This document shows, piece by piece, positions 48,250 through 60,361 of a stretch of DNA of 64,000 nucleotides (the stretch's first letter is position 1; every line of letters starts with the position of its first letter). The notes below the pieces were generated by a model. That model saw nothing but the letters and a program-made list of their open reading frames with translations, had not been told where the DNA came from and did no database searches. Made by a program: the position numbers and the translations under genes. Origin of the DNA: Dermanyssus gallinae (lineage: Eukaryota > Arthropoda > Arachnida > Mesostigmata > Dermanyssidae); assembly GCA_003439945.1 (NCBI GenBank), contig QVRM01005375.1:248001-312000 (forward strand), written 5' to 3'.

Positions 48250-48640
48250 TACATGAGGTTATAAAGTCTCCTGGCGAGCCGGCTTAACTTCTATCTTGGT
48301 GCACGAGGAATTATCTCTCGGGAACAGCATGGATTTCGAGCGAAACGTTCGACGATGACCGCATCCGAGGATCTCTTAGACGACGTGAAGTACTCGGTCA
48401 CCGTCAAGCACCAAACTTTATACGCTGTATATGTAGGCCACACGGAGGCGTTTGATACCGCTTCCAGGGCGAGCGCCATGAAAAAGATAGGCGCTGCGGG
48501 CGTGGGTCCACGAGTTTTGCGGATACTGATAACTATTCTGAGAGCAAACTCCGTCATCGTCGTTCAGGAGCACCGGCCCTTCCTGCAAACCACTGGCTAT
48601 CCAGTCCAGGCCGGCAATCTCAGCCCGCTCCGATAGGTTA
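48250..48640 (+). pseudogene. LINE reverse transcriptase relic (palm region)
   Basis: The open frame reads REQHGFRAKRSTMTASEDLL, then LYAVYVGHTEAFDTASRA, then GVGPRVLRILITILRANS and VQAGNLSPL. These are consecutive conserved blocks of non-LTR reverse transcriptases: the GFR block, the first catalytic Asp block (normally VDYKxAFD, here VGHTEAFD with the first Asp replaced by Gly), and the QGxxLSP block. No YADD box follows in frame. It is a different family from the R1-like copy. Confidence 0.75.
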
Positions 48641-49269
48641 TACAGCACTCCGGTGACGTTGGACAAGACATGAGTGAAACTGCTCTTCGAGCAGCGCTAT
48701 GTTCACTCCCGCTTCTCCGTCCATGGGTTCCACCGCAAACTGTGCTATCGGACAGAGTTCCAAAGCCCTTGCGATGAGTGTTGCTGTACAGATGTCTGCA
48801 GATGGAACGTAATGGTCGAAGATGTGCAAACGCGCCTGAAAACTTTACATTTTTACGTCACAGTGGACGCAGCACCATCGACCGGTTGTGTCAGAAGCTT
48901 GTCAACCGGGAAATTAAATGCTTCGATATTCTCAGAAAAACGGCTCGAAAGCACCAACCAATGTTGGTCGTTGAAGATGTTCCTCGTATTTGGCAAGACC
49001 GACATAACCCGCCGCACTGGCTTCCAATGGGACAGATTGATCTATTTCTTTTGGAGCGGTAGGCGATTTTAAGATAAGCCATGATATACGTAGAACCTGT
49101 GACCCGGTGGAGAAAACGATGAGAAGTGCAACGAAGTGGGAAAGATTATGAAAGAAGAGATCAAGTCTGTGGTTTTCATAAGCCTGTTACCTTGCTTACA
49201 GTGAAGTGCTCGGGCTCTTGCGCCGAGCACGAGCAAGAGCACCATCATCGCTGTAAACCAGACAGGACT
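48641..49269. other. retroelement-derived or unassigned sequence
   Basis: Overlapping ORFs on both strands (48638-48829 minus, 48674-49072 plus) may be more of the preceding LINE, but no block is clear. Confidence 0.35.
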
Positions 49270-50330
49270 ACTTTGACCTTAGAAAGGCCTACATAAAACT
49301 CTGTTATGAACGCACAAGGCTCGAAAGAGCAGAACGAGCCCTTAGCTCATTTCCTGCGACCTCGTAGGGCGTTGAACGTGCTCAGTGAAGGACAGGTAGA
49401 GCATTACGTAACTGGTATTTTATTCAATCGTGGCGTTGCGAATGTATCTCTAAATGTGCAGGAACATCTAATATTGGAGCAGCACAACATGAGTCTATCA
49501 TTTGGGGTGGAGGAGGTGTGCCATTTCCTATGGTCGCTCCGGAAGAGCAAAATCTCAGGGTCCGATCAGGTGTTCAATGAGCACTTTATCTAATCACTCC
49601 CTCTCTTAGCGTAAGCGCCTTGTGGTTGTTTTTAATGTAATTATAAAGAAAGGGCATATGCCCGACAATGGGCAAGTCTTCAGGGTTTCTCTTCTGTTTA
49701 AATATAGGCATGGTGAAATTAGATTAAAATTTCTATCTTCAAATCGCACATTAAAAATAATTTTCTGCAAGTTGGTTATTCGGCGGATTGAGCACGTCGG
49801 CTTTCTGAGAGGTCAAGAGACCCGTGACTAAATCCACGTTCTCCAGTCAGAAATAGAGCTAAGTGTGGCATAACCCAGATGTCATCTGTGTGCAATCTGT
49901 ATTGGCTGCATTGAGGCCTTTGACCAAACCCTTCGTCATCTGCTGGTTAAATCATTTCTATGAGCAGGAGTGGGTGGCTCTCTCGTTTGGTACATTTTAT
50001 TGGTAGACAGTGACCGTGGTGCACCGCTAAGGTGAGTCTCATTTTCCTATGTCCTTGCTGATCTTGTAATTTGCGTCCGACATGAATACTAAATGGCCGT
50101 GGTGGTGGTGGATGCAGATGATATCGTGGTCGCATATCGATTTTAGGAGGAAGCAAGTAATGTCTGAAAACTATCCGTTTTCTCAGCAGTACGGATCTTC
50201 CTGCTCAAGATTGTTCCGGAGCTGTTGTATAGTCTTAACAGGTCATGGGACCACCTCACGCTGGCAAGTTTCAACCACCTTGAGGTTTTCATTATCTAAG
50301 CGAGTACTTTGGTCGATGTGAGCAACGATC
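49270..50330 (+). pseudogene. LINE relic with reverse transcriptase blocks, copy 1
   Basis: This relic parallels the relic at 62.5 kb: shared DNA (CTCGAAAGAGCAGAACG), then SGSDQVFNEHFI, KKGHMPDNGQVFRVSLLFK, LKIIFCKLVIRRIEHVGFL (the 62.5-kb copy reads LKKIFCKLVIKRIEYV), CIGCIEAFDQTL and finally DADDIVVAYRF, a YADD-box remnant near 50112-50145. Order and spacing fit a non-LTR reverse transcriptase broken by several frameshifts. A SINE has inserted into its 3' part at 50378. Confidence 0.7.
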
Positions 50331-50377
50331 TTCTTTGTGTATTTCATGTCAGGCTGTCCACCAATTACTAAAAAAAT

Positions 50378-50557
50378 CCTTTCGGGGCTGACACTCAGCC
50401 AAGATTTAACGTCCATGGCACTGCTTATCGCATTGCTTCATAGACGGACCCCCATAAATACAAATTGGTGCAACGGTGGGGCTCGAACCCGCCCACCTAT
50501 GTGTCTCCTCCGGTCGCGAGGCACAGACGCAGGCCACGACGCAACCGAGCTCGACTG
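50378..50557 (-). mobile_element. tRNA-derived SINE, copy 3, nested in a LINE relic
   Basis: Minus-strand copy of the same SINE as at 4851 and 24623: B box GGTTCGAGCCC, shared body (TTTGTATTTATGGGGGTCCG, GGACGTTAAATCTTGGCT) and tail ending CAGCCCCGAAAGG. Flanks CAATTACTAAAAAAAT and CAGTTACTGAAACAAT look like a 16-bp target duplication with three mismatches. The host sequence on both sides belongs to the LINE relic, so the SINE landed later. Confidence 0.85.
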
Positions 50558-50599
50558 TCCAGCAGTTACTGAAACAATTCAACGAGGATTAAAAATGTC

Positions 50600-50870
50600 G
50601 TGTGCAGTGCCTCATGATTATTATTTGGGAGTGGGATGCTTGAGTCGAACAGGCCAGACGAGAGATCGGATCTTTGGACATATCCAATGCTTTGCACCCT
50701 TTGTCTGGTCCTGCATATGACAGTCGCCATGTACAGGCGTGTCAGGTACATAGTGTGTAGTTATCACTACCTGCTCTATTCAAACGCCGCCTTTCGCGAG
50801 AAGTACGTGTTGTGCACCTGCCGCCTCTGCCTGCAGAGGTATTTTGCTCTGCATATGCATCCACCGTATG
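50600..50870 (+). pseudogene. LINE ORF2 C-terminal relic, copy B
   Basis: It encodes AMYRRVRYIVCSYHYLLYSNAA and FREKYVLCTCRLCLQRYF, closely parallel to copies A and C. It lies downstream of reverse-transcriptase remains (49270-50330) once the intervening SINE is ignored, which is the reason for reading this family as the ORF2 C-terminus. Confidence 0.6.
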
Positions 50871-51539
50871 TAGGGAAAATTAGTTTTTTAAATAATCTAA
50901 CTCGGAGATTAGTCGGTGTGGTGCGGATGTCCTGGTGACTTAAAACGTCATGGGTTCTGGGTTTGATCCCGATACGACGTACATAGACAGATGCCAAGGA
51001 CAAGTTCTTGTGTAACCCAGTAGTTCCACATCGGACAGTAAACCTCACAAATGCAAATCTGCATATAGTTTCGATAATCCTTCAGCTAATGCATATTAAG
51101 TATCCTCATTTGAAATTTACGGTGGTACTGTGCTTAATTAGTTATTAATAATATTTGCACTTGCTTTTCCTTCCGAAGTTCCTTTGGCTTTTGTCGGGCA
51201 AAGATGACATCTGTCCAGATATCGTGTTGCTTAGCCATATTCAAGAAGTGGCCTGCATACTGTTATTTCGTACAGGTTACAGACATAAGAGTGCTTCGAA
51301 GAGGTTGGATCGTCCATTGATAATAAAGTCCCACTCCTTGGGGAATGAATATCGAAAGTGCAGAACATTTTGAGCTGGATATTTAAAGCTGTACAACGAA
51401 CCCTATAGTTGACGTCCAAAAACTGCAACGGCCGAGGAAAAGGTGACTCGCCTCATCGCTGCGATTGACACGAATGACACGTATCACTAGAAGAAACCTT
51501 TGACTTAAACTTCAAGTCTCTTCATAGACCGGACTTTTT
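50871..51539. other. intergenic, no gene recognised
   Basis: ORFs on both strands lack domains. The last part may be the decayed N-terminal half of the mariner relic that follows. Confidence 0.35.
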
Positions 51540-51990
51540 TGGTTGTCGTGACAGGCGATGTTTTTGAGACAAGTGACAATGAGACTTGGATACATTTTTA
51601 TGACTTTCTACTCAAGTCTCGGAGCTCGCAGTGGTCAGAAGCCCAAGGTGAAGCACTAACGGCCGGTTGGCAAGGTGATGGTCGCCATCTTCTTCAGGAG
51701 TGAACTTGAGGCAATGGTCGAACTGGAAGAATGCCGTAAAAAGTCGAGCAAAAATTGTTATAAACGTTTTTGCTGCGTTTTTTCTCGCTGTATCTGGAAT
51801 AACGCTGGGAAAGCGTCCAGTTTGGTCACTCGTCTCGACACCGTGCGACTTCTTCCTCTTTCAATAAACAAACAAAGACTGAAATAAATACATATCAATT
51901 ATCGTCAATCGGTGCTTAATGCCATCGAAGTGGGTCTCAAAGGCATCCAAGAATGCGATTTGCAGAATTCATAAATCCAGTGCCTCAAGA
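51540..51990 (+). pseudogene. mariner transposase relic
   Basis: The frame shows VVVTGD, a short insertion, then ETWIHFYDFLLKSRSSQW, matching the first catalytic block of mariners ([22 protein letters not shown] in the intact copy, here of the TWIHFYD type). KVMVAIFF follows near 51675, as does a trace of the APCDFFLF block near 51835. It is on the + strand, heavily mutated, and from another subfamily than the 15.3-kb copy. Confidence 0.5.
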
Positions 51991-53170
51991 AAACTATAGA
52001 AATGAGTGGAATTTACTTTATCTTCATAAAAATATGCGAGCACAAATGTATATGTATTATATCAAAACATTTCAAAAACTTTGCCAGTCATTACTTAAAA
52101 TTGGATATCACTTATAACCAACAGTTGCTACGCGATATTCTAGTTTACTGATGCTCAACTTAGCAAAACGCTCAGCACAATAGCCTCAGACAGTTTGTCA
52201 TATACCCGTTCGCCACATTCTTAACAGGTGCGCTAACAATAACCTATTTATGCTCCATTTGATTAGAAAAAGCTGTTGCCACACAGCACCGTAGCAACAT
52301 TAAACTGAAAAACGATAGTGAACACAGCTTTAGCAGTTATTAGCTTAAATACCACAGTTTGTGTGCTTGCGGCGATCCAGTCTTTAGACACCGTTGCGAC
52401 TTGAGTAACAACCGGACTTATACTTACTTGTACTCTATGACGCAAGTTGGACAATATGAATCACGTTTGCTGCCTAAATGTGCTAATTTAGATCTAAAAA
52501 GTTGCCTTAAAGGCCTATATTAGGCTAGGCCGCAATTGCTGGGTTAAAAGGCTTGTATTTGCACTATGATCAAGCGTCGCAAACCTTTGCGCGAATTTGC
52601 AAATAAAGAAAGTGCAAGTACTACTTTATTGCGCGAGCTAAGATTGAATGAGGCTAATCAAATGAACTGACTAGAAAAAAGTAAGATCATTAATAGAGGT
52701 GCACGTGGACGAATGTTGCCGTGTCAACATTCGGCAACACATGCTTGCCAGTTACATGACCTAATTTGCGCGGGGTTCGATGATGATAGCAGTGGTTTGC
52801 TGTGATTATTTACAACTGGCTTGCTTAAATGACGTCAATGGCTTTGCAACGATTCAGCTGGCTGTAAGCTGGTCGGTACACAGGAAGCTAGTCGGGGGGA
52901 GGGGGGGGGGGTTGTGGGGTGTAGACGATAAACGCGCCCACAGATATATCTGCTATAGTTGCCGAAGAAGCGGAACTCCGAACAGAAAGCCGCGGTCTTG
53001 ACTGGAACCACAACCGAGCCGTGGATGAGGAAAGGGAGTTTTGTTGTTGACAAAACTGTCATCATACATACATGCGCAGCGATGAGATATGTACTTTTTT
53101 CCTAACGGAAAGCGCGGTCGTTGATCCTGTGGCGATAAGCCCTCCACCATCCGGATGTGTATGCACCTAT
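51991..53170. other. intergenic upstream of the carboxypeptidase gene
   Basis: No gene recognised. CGAATGTTG at 52710-52718 pairs exactly with 52725-52733 across a 6-base loop. A G-run lies near 52895-52910. Confidence 0.4.
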
Positions 53171-53175
53171 GTGTA

Positions 53176-53226
53176 TGCATATATATATACACACACACAT
53201 ACACCTATATATATCCATATATATAG
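53176..53226 (+). promoter_or_regulatory. (TA)/(CA) repeat with TATA-like sequence upstream of the carboxypeptidase
   Basis: TATATATACACACACA and then CCATATATATAG lie 60-110 bases upstream of the carboxypeptidase ATG. The last element could serve as a TATA box, but it sits in a microsatellite, so this is a weak call. Confidence 0.3.
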
Positions 53227-53284
53227 CTGAAGCGCGTCCTGTATTCTACCAGTGCAGCTGACACGGTAGTGTCCAAAAACAACA

Positions 53285-55380
53285 ATGAGCGCAATATGGA
53301 GGTATCAAGCTCTGCTCACGGCAACCATCGTTATCGCCGTAGCAAGTGCACGTGCTAGCAGAATCGACAGCCTGCCTAAGGTGGTCCCCGCTGAAGAAGC
53401 GAGAACCAGCTACGCTGGCGATGGAAATCTGGAGCGCACGTACGATAATTACCATTTGTTTGTAGCCCATATTGACAATGAACACCAAAAGGAGGACCTT
53501 AAGCGACTTGAAAAGCAGCTTCCGGTGTTGGACTTTTGGAATCCAGTGTTCGTTTCACGGAACGTCTCTATACTAGCACCTCCGAAGGTATCGAAACAGG
53601 TCGAATCCAACTTGAAGAAGCTCAGCGTGGCATACACCGTTGCCTCGAGCAACATCCAGTCATGGATAAATCACGAAAAAGATGAGAATCGCCAGCAGAA
53701 CCTGTTCCTAATAGGCGGCGACCCTTCGCGATTTAGCCTGACCCAGTACCATACGTACGATGAAATCTCGGCCTACCTTGACGCGGTGGCCAACAGGTAC
53801 CCGGACGTCGCCCAGATCAGCAATATCGGAACAACGTACGAAGGACGGCATATTAAAGGTCAGTTCAATCGTGTGGTTGATTTGCTTTAACGGGCAGACC
53901 AGTGTTTCGATCAGGCTAAAACAGTGACCACAATAGTAGCTAAGGATGCAAAGACTAATTAGAGACCGAATTACAAAAATCGGCGCATTCCTAGTGCATG
54001 CGTTACTAGGAGTGAGCCCCTTATGCCTGACGAAATAGGTATTCTGCCTTTTGCTCGAAGTTTGAACGTAACAAAAGAGTAGGAATATGAATGTTGATAT
54101 GCAATAGGTTTTTCTCTACTACGTGCTCATTTTGAATTGTATCCCCAGCTACAACAACAACTGTTTGATATTTAGTGTTTGCATGGGTACCAGTTAGATT
54201 TACTCTTTATTGCTACACTTATTGGCTCTTACTATATACCTCTAAATATGAACTTGTATAGAGTTTTCGATTTTTTGCAAATAGGTCAAACAACTTAGCG
54301 GAGATTTCGATTTTGCGAAGTATCTCTTCCATCATCACTATGCTGCAGGGGATTTGTTATGGTGGTGGCCTTACTCGTTTATGGATACACGTTGAGTGTC
54401 GCTTAAAATAATGCTGCGCGTAGATCAATTATAGAAAACTGCTATTTATTGTAGGCTTGAAGATAACCTCTGGCGGCGGGAACAAGCCCGTCATATGGAT
54501 CGACTCGGGAATCCACGCCCGAGAATGGATTGCTCCAGCCTCGAGTCTGTACATTATCAACAAGTTAGTTTCTGGCGCGACGACTGATCCAACCGTTCGC
54601 GCGCTTCTTTCGGCCTACGATTTTCACGTCTACCCGCTGCTCAACGCAGACGGCTATGAGCGCACCTGGAACGGAGATCGGATGTGGCGGAAGAATCGTG
54701 TACGCTTCCAGGGCTACAGCTGCCAGGGCGTAGATCCAAATCGAAATTTCGGATACGATTTTGGCGGATCCGGAACGAGCAGCGATGTCTGTTCGGAGAT
54801 CTATCGGGGCCCGCATGCGTTCTCCGAACTCGAATCGCAGGCGGTACGCGACGGCGTACAAGCTCTGGGCAGCCGTGTCAAAATGTTCCTTACGGTGCAC
54901 TCGTTTAGCCAGTTGATCATGCTTCCGTACGGCAGCGGCCCTCGTATTCAATCGCGCTTCTATAACGATCAGTTACAAGTGGCTAGAGCCGGACAGCGAA
55001 GCATCAGCGCCTCATCGGGCCTTCACTACAAGGTTGGCACTGTCCAGCAGTTGCTGTCAGCATCTGCCGGAGCGGCAGCCGACTGGGCTCATGAGAGTGC
55101 TGGAATCAAGTATGCGTACGCCATCGAGCTTCGTGACAGAGGACAGTTCGGCTTTCTGTTGCCCGCTAGCCAGATTACGCCCACGGGAGAAGAGTGGTAT
55201 CAAGCGGTAGCGGCAATGGTAGACGAAATGGCCCACAAAGAGACCGGTCAACGAGTCCTGAAAGGCACAACCCAGCCGGGGGGTTCTGCTGCAGGTGGAA
55301 CACACGTTGTACAGGGCGGAGGGGGAAATCAGATTGGGCAATTTCCTGCACTTCCCAACTGGCCACCTCGATGGGGCTGA
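53285..55380 (+). CDS. secreted M14A metallocarboxypeptidase
   Basis: Exons 53285-53858 and 54455-55380 (intron AAAG|GTCAGT...TTGTAG, phase 1) give 499 aa. The protein removes C-terminal amino acids from peptides outside the cell. Residues 1 to about 22 form a signal peptide, about 25-140 an activation propeptide, and about 150-460 the peptidase domain. Zinc ligands are H212 and E215 (IHAREW) and H340 (TVHSFSQ), with general base E416 (AIELRD). R273, N287 and R288 (DPNRNF) bind the substrate carboxylate, and C282/C304 can form the usual disulfide. Unusual changes: the Tyr198 position is Phe (HSFSQ), and the Tyr248 position is Ser393 by alignment of LLSASAGAAADW. The specificity pocket residue (255 in bovine CPA) is Ala400, so neither a CPA nor a CPB type is evident. 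A Gly-rich tail of about 40 residues follows the domain. Confidence 0.93.
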
Positions 55381-55533
55381 GCGGCAAGCAAATCTATTTA
55401 TGATTGACTATTTATTACAACAACTTCGTACGGGACGGTGCAGACATCCTATTACGGCGAAGACGTAATAAGATGCTAACAAGCGCAAACATAGATTGAG
55501 TATTTGCGTACAGTTACAACCGTTGATCTTCCA

Positions 55534-55560
55534 AATAAAACTACAGATATTTAAAATAAA
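55534..55560 (+). promoter_or_regulatory. polyadenylation signals of the carboxypeptidase gene
   Basis: AATAAA occurs at 55534-55539 and again at 55555-55560, about 155-180 bases after the stop codon. Confidence 0.6.
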
Positions 55561-55611
55561 AATACGTTTTTTCCAGAAAAATGGTTCTATGTTTGTGGCG
55601 ATAAAATACGT

Positions 55612-55632
55612 ATATATATATATATATATATA
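55612..55632. repeat. (TA)n microsatellite
   Basis: A short TA run downstream of the carboxypeptidase gene. Confidence 0.88.
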
Positions 55633-55639
55633 GTACATT

Positions 55640-56260
55640 TTCTTTAAATAAATATGTGTATATAACCATATATGTCATTGCACTGAAATATGACATCATC
55701 ATCGTCTCCCTCGACACTTAGCACACGTACTGCATCGGGCTGGTGCGAGGTTCTTATGTTCTAGTCCAAAGCGTATCTGCTTGACGTTGAGCTAGTAACA
55801 AAATTTCCAAAAAAAATAAGGTGAAACGGCCTGGAAAAGGAGGTCCCGAGCACCAGTTTCCGCGCACTTATCCCATCATAAAGACTGGCAGGACCGACCA
55901 GAGAAGGGGGGGACTCAACTAACACACCTTTCACGTTCTGACTTGGCACGGTCTTCCAAACATATCGTTCTGGATTCGAAATGTTTTTAGTCTTAAGTGC
56001 GTCTACTGCGACGATGAACTTGAGAACATCCGGATCACACAACGGGTGTATTCTGTGTGAGCGGAGCGACGCGCACCACTTTAGTTCTGAACGGAGTCTA
56101 CGTGACTAAACATAAGCTACGTGACGTTTGCAAGAACACGAGGGCGCGTCCTGCTCATTAGCGGAAGCTATTGCAGATTCTTAAAGGCAGCCTTTGTTGA
56201 AGACGGAGGCGAACATTTTACGTATCAAACGCATTCTCGTAGTCCTCAAGAAAATAAAAG

Positions 56261-56297
<37 letters not shown>

Positions 56298-57922
56298 TGA
56301 CACATTCAGATATTGCTTTTATTTTTTAAATATATTTGCAATAGTATTAATAATAGAAGCAGTCAGTCAGTGTAATCTGTTGAAATAGCCAGAACAGGCG
56401 GAGTGAATATTTAATTTGCTTGGCGGGTTCATTGCAGCATCAGAGTGCAATACTTTTCATGTTTATATGCGGTAAGCGATATATCATCATTGTACTTTAT
56501 TGAAAACATGTAAACTCTCTCATAGTAATTGTATTAGCCTCTTATTATGAGGATAGAAAAACATATACACACTACATGACACTTTATTAAGCAAAAAAAG
56601 TTGACTAAATTTGCTGTATAAAAAACACTTGGCGTCAGCAATTTTATTTTATATAAGTGCGCTTTATTAATAGCAGGTGCGGTGACCATAACTTTGTTTG
56701 TTTTTCCGTAAGGCTAATGCCCGTGTACAGTTTTGCACTGATACATCCAAGCATCATCGACAAAGGAAGAAAAACTGTGTGTAAAAACACGTACTTCACA
56801 TATTTGTACATAAATATACCTAAGGAAGCCAGGATTGTGTCACATAATTAATATTTTTAGAAGGCTTATAGTATGCTAACCCCAATAAAAAAATGCTTTC
56901 CTCGTACTTATTTTAAATATTCAGTGTCTAATAGCACGTTTTTGTTTTTGTTACAAATGTGCAATATTTGCTCTCCAAAATCATATGACAATTTTCAACG
57001 TGCTAACAAACAACATCTAGTTCTATTCTGTTAGCTGAGCTTAGCAATGCTTCATCTAGACTGTGCGTTTTGAGTTACAATAGGCCGCCTAGGAATTCCT
57101 ATTCCTTTGGAGTGTTTCTACACATGCATTCTGTTTTTATATGTAGAATAATCAACGTAGAAAACCACAGTAAACGTTTGCTCTATTAAATGGAAGATCG
57201 GATATTATTGACCGCTTCGATTGCAAACGTACACGGTAGTTTTCTCAGGCCTCATTCTTTCATGTTGTCTTTCACTTCATACGTTTACTGTGAGAATAGC
57301 GTTAGGCTCAAGCTTAATTAGCTCCGTGCACCATAGGTGTATGTCTGCTCTTTGCAAGCAGGAAGCTATCAGTCTCGTTCTCGTTAGAAGGTTTAAGTTT
57401 TGCAAGCGGAAGCCGTCGTAGCCATTTACAAAGGCGAGCGAGCAACGGTGCAGTCAAATCAAACTTTTGTACGGTTTGTTCTTTGACCGACAATTTTCGA
57501 TATGTGCTGCTGCGATGGCTGCTACCATAGATATTTATAATTATTCTTAAGGAAAACAAACAGACATCTTTAAAATACATTTAAATCTCACCTCCAGTTG
57601 TGCTCCTTGCGTCTTTTGGCAAACGTTGCAGATTCTTCTATCAGCTGGTTTCGTACGTAGTGATTTCGCGTAGAGGTTAAGTACTACAAATAATATTGGT
57701 TGAATAGTGAACAAGCAAACTCGTACTTATGTTTTGGGTGTGCATTTGGAATGCACGTTTTCTGCTTAGGAAAAAAGACGATAAACGACGATGTGTGTTC
57801 CGTTTTAGTTTCATCAATGAATAAACTAAAATCGAAACACGTAAAAGCAAGAGCTGGGTATATTTTCTCTAACAGAGATTAAAAGTTCTGATACATGTCA
57901 ATAAAAAAAGGATAATATTTAT
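55640..57922. other. AT-rich intergenic, no gene recognised
   Basis: A (TA)n run lies at 56263-56292. ORFs up to 93 codons show no domain. Confidence 0.45.
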
Positions 57923-58694
57923 TTAATTCTCCAGAGTGTTTTTGTCCTCTTCAGAATAGCTTCCGCCCGCTGCAATGCACTTGTGCCATCTTCTTTCCCC
58001 ATTCTTCGAAGCGTTTTGAAACGCGCGTTTCCGAATCTAGTTGAATTGCTTCTACAAATTCTGTTCATCTACCCTAATGTCTCTAAACGTTGTCCTTTTA
58101 TTTTTATGCGTGGGCTTAGGGAAAAATCACACACAGCCTGATCCCGCAAACTGGCAGGTTGCGGAAATAAATAAGTCTAAATTTTCATCAAACAATCCGA
58201 AATTACGTTTACAGTTACGATGGATGAGTCACTGCGTTGTCGCCATGAGAGGCCTAAAGGTTACGCAGAGTTCAGGCCTCTAGTGTCGGATCTTCTCATA
58301 CAATATTTTTAAAAATTTGCAGTAGTATCCCTTATTTGCCCATAGAAGCGACAAACATTCGTGGAAGATGATTCCTTTGTAGTAAAAAAAAAACAGTCAA
58401 AGGATCTTCGGTGTTATATCTGCCCCATATGAATTTCTTCAATCGACTCTCGCCTTGGAAGCACCACTGGGAAGACTGGGCTTTTGTCTCGATATTGTAA
58501 CCACATACCTATGATTTGTCTTCTGTAATCACCCTCTGAAGCAATCTAGAATCTTCTGCTACCGCCCAAAGTTTCAATTCGGACATTTTCCTACGGACAC
58601 TGCTTGGTCACCGTAGTAGTTCGTAACATTTCCACCATTTTAGAACATATGATTTGGTTTTCACACAGAACTTGATGCAGATTCGTTACAACAT
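57923..58694 (-). pseudogene. mariner transposase pseudogene with internal deletion
   Basis: On the minus strand the start region reads M-L-stop-RICIKFCVKTKS, next to [15 protein letters not shown] of the intact copy at 15.3 kb. Then come LQRVITEDKS and [15 protein letters not shown] (first catalytic block, with a stop), and at the end RWHKCIAAGG-type sequence and DKNTLEN before the TAA at 57923-57925. The span is about 770 bases against 1,077 for the intact gene, so some 300 bases are missing internally. It belongs to the same broad mariner group as the intact copy but is much older. Confidence 0.75.
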
Positions 58695-59094
58695 AATTTT
58701 CGGCTCCTTAAAAACAGTCACCGATTGGCCAGTTTGCAGCTAATAAATGGCGCTTCGAAACAAAACAAACAGGATAATTCTTCTGCAGTCGCAGAGTACA
58801 GTGTTCGCTACCATTAGTTAAGTAGTTCCCCCACTTCCGAATGTCGACATTTACACATCAGCCGGGCAGGTAACACAAGCAGCGGGAACCTTGTCAGCTG
58901 TAGCCGCAACCGCTATCACCACCAGCAACTGTTGTTGCAGCTGGAGGCTGCGTCGTTTGCTCGGCGATTGGCTGCGCTAAGCATCAGGTTAGTGCATCAG
59001 CAGTACACATTGTGGTGAGACGTACACCTCCGCTCGCCGCTCTTTCAGCCTAATCTTCTGCGCAACCGCCGGCTGCCGACACCGCCGGTGCATC
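58695..59094. other. region between mariner relic and LINE ORF1
   Basis: G+C rises from about 58850 on, with CAG/CAA-type short repeats (58915-58945). This may be the 5' untranslated part of the LINE that follows. Confidence 0.35.
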
Positions 59095-60361
59095 ATGTGC
59101 CGAGGAGGACGCAGAAGACGACCGAATGCACACACGTTCGAGGCTCTGCTGGGTCCAACGGTGGTAGTGGCACCAGCATCGGCGTCGTTGACACGTCCGT
59201 CGGTCCACTCGGTCGGTGGTGGAACGGAGAGAGTGCCGGGCGCAAGTGGTGAGAGGGGCCAGAAGTGGCCACACTATCGCTGCCAGACACAGGGGCGAGA
59301 CCCTAGAGATAGCGTGGCCGCTGCTGATGTCGGGGAAAGGGCAGCGCGATCTAAGAGAGCGGTAAACAGCCCACTACAAAGTGGCAATCCGGCGAAGACG
59401 CAAACGGCACGGGGATGTGCTGATGATGACTTCATAGACGATGCGGGGCCTGATGCAGGTAGTACCGGAGCCAAGGAGGCAGAGGACTGTACAACTGTCA
59501 TTTTGGACAAGAACAAAGTGGCGGTAGAGGGCGCTCCTCTCTCCTCTCGATGACGGATCCGACGATGGCTGGAATGAAGTCGGACCAAAGGGGAAAATTG
59601 TTGCAAATCCGGTTACAATATAGAAGAGCATCCCAACTGCTTGCGCGAAGGAGAGATCGGAAGCGACCGTTTTCTCCGCTGTGGTCAGAACCGGATTCAT
59701 CATAGCGACGGACAGTCTTCGGGCACAGTTTTCGGGCAACCATTTTTCGACAAAGTTTCGCTTGGGCCTTAAAACCCATGGCGTTACTCTCTACCGGGAA
59801 CCTCTCCAGTGCTTTCGATGCTACAGTTTAGATCATATAAAGCCTGTCTGTCCTTTAAAGGTCCCTCGCTGTGGACGGGCCGGATCTACTAGCCACTTGC
59901 GAAAGGATTGCAAAGACGCAGCGCCGTGCTGTCCATGTAAACGCGGCCATGAGGCGACATGGGGATCGTGTCCCCATCGCTTAGATTGCATGCAGCTCCT
60001 TAACAAATCTGCTAATTGCGTGATTCGGCAAAATCCGGATACCGCACCAGTCAAGCTCTGTGCTCCAGCTGCAGATATTCAATCATCGGAGTCATCTTGC
60101 AGACTCAGTTTCGCAGCGATCGTACAAAATGGGATCAAGGTACCGCAGAAAACAAGCGTTCCAAATTGGGCCGGCAGCTTCAGTTTTTTGGGCGGTCAGT
60201 ACCACAAACTATACGACACATGGTCATCACCTAGACGCAATGGTCATTGCGGTATCCGCGAAGATCATCTCACAAATAATCGACGCTTTCATGGTGTAAA
60301 CTGGGCACACAGATGGTGTCATCTGTTTTTCCGGGGCTGCTGGGCACACATGAGTCGCTGA
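59095..60361 (+). pseudogene. LINE ORF1 (gag-like) with CCHC zinc knuckles
   Basis: There are two open parts in different frames: 59095-59553 (Arg/Ala/Gly-rich, then acidic) and 59681-60361. The second contains CFRCYSLDHIKPVC (C-X2-C-X4-H-X4-C, residues 44-57 of that frame), CGRAGSTSHLRKDC (second Cys replaced by Ala) and CCPCKRGHEATWGSC, a third knuckle. A triple knuckle of this kind is the nucleic-acid-binding end of ORF1 in several non-LTR retrotransposon clades. The frame break between the parts and the damaged second knuckle make it a pseudogene. ORF2 remains follow on the same strand. Confidence 0.75.

Noticed and set aside
54565..54951. 128-codon minus-strand ORF
   Set aside because: Antisense shadow of carboxypeptidase exon 2.
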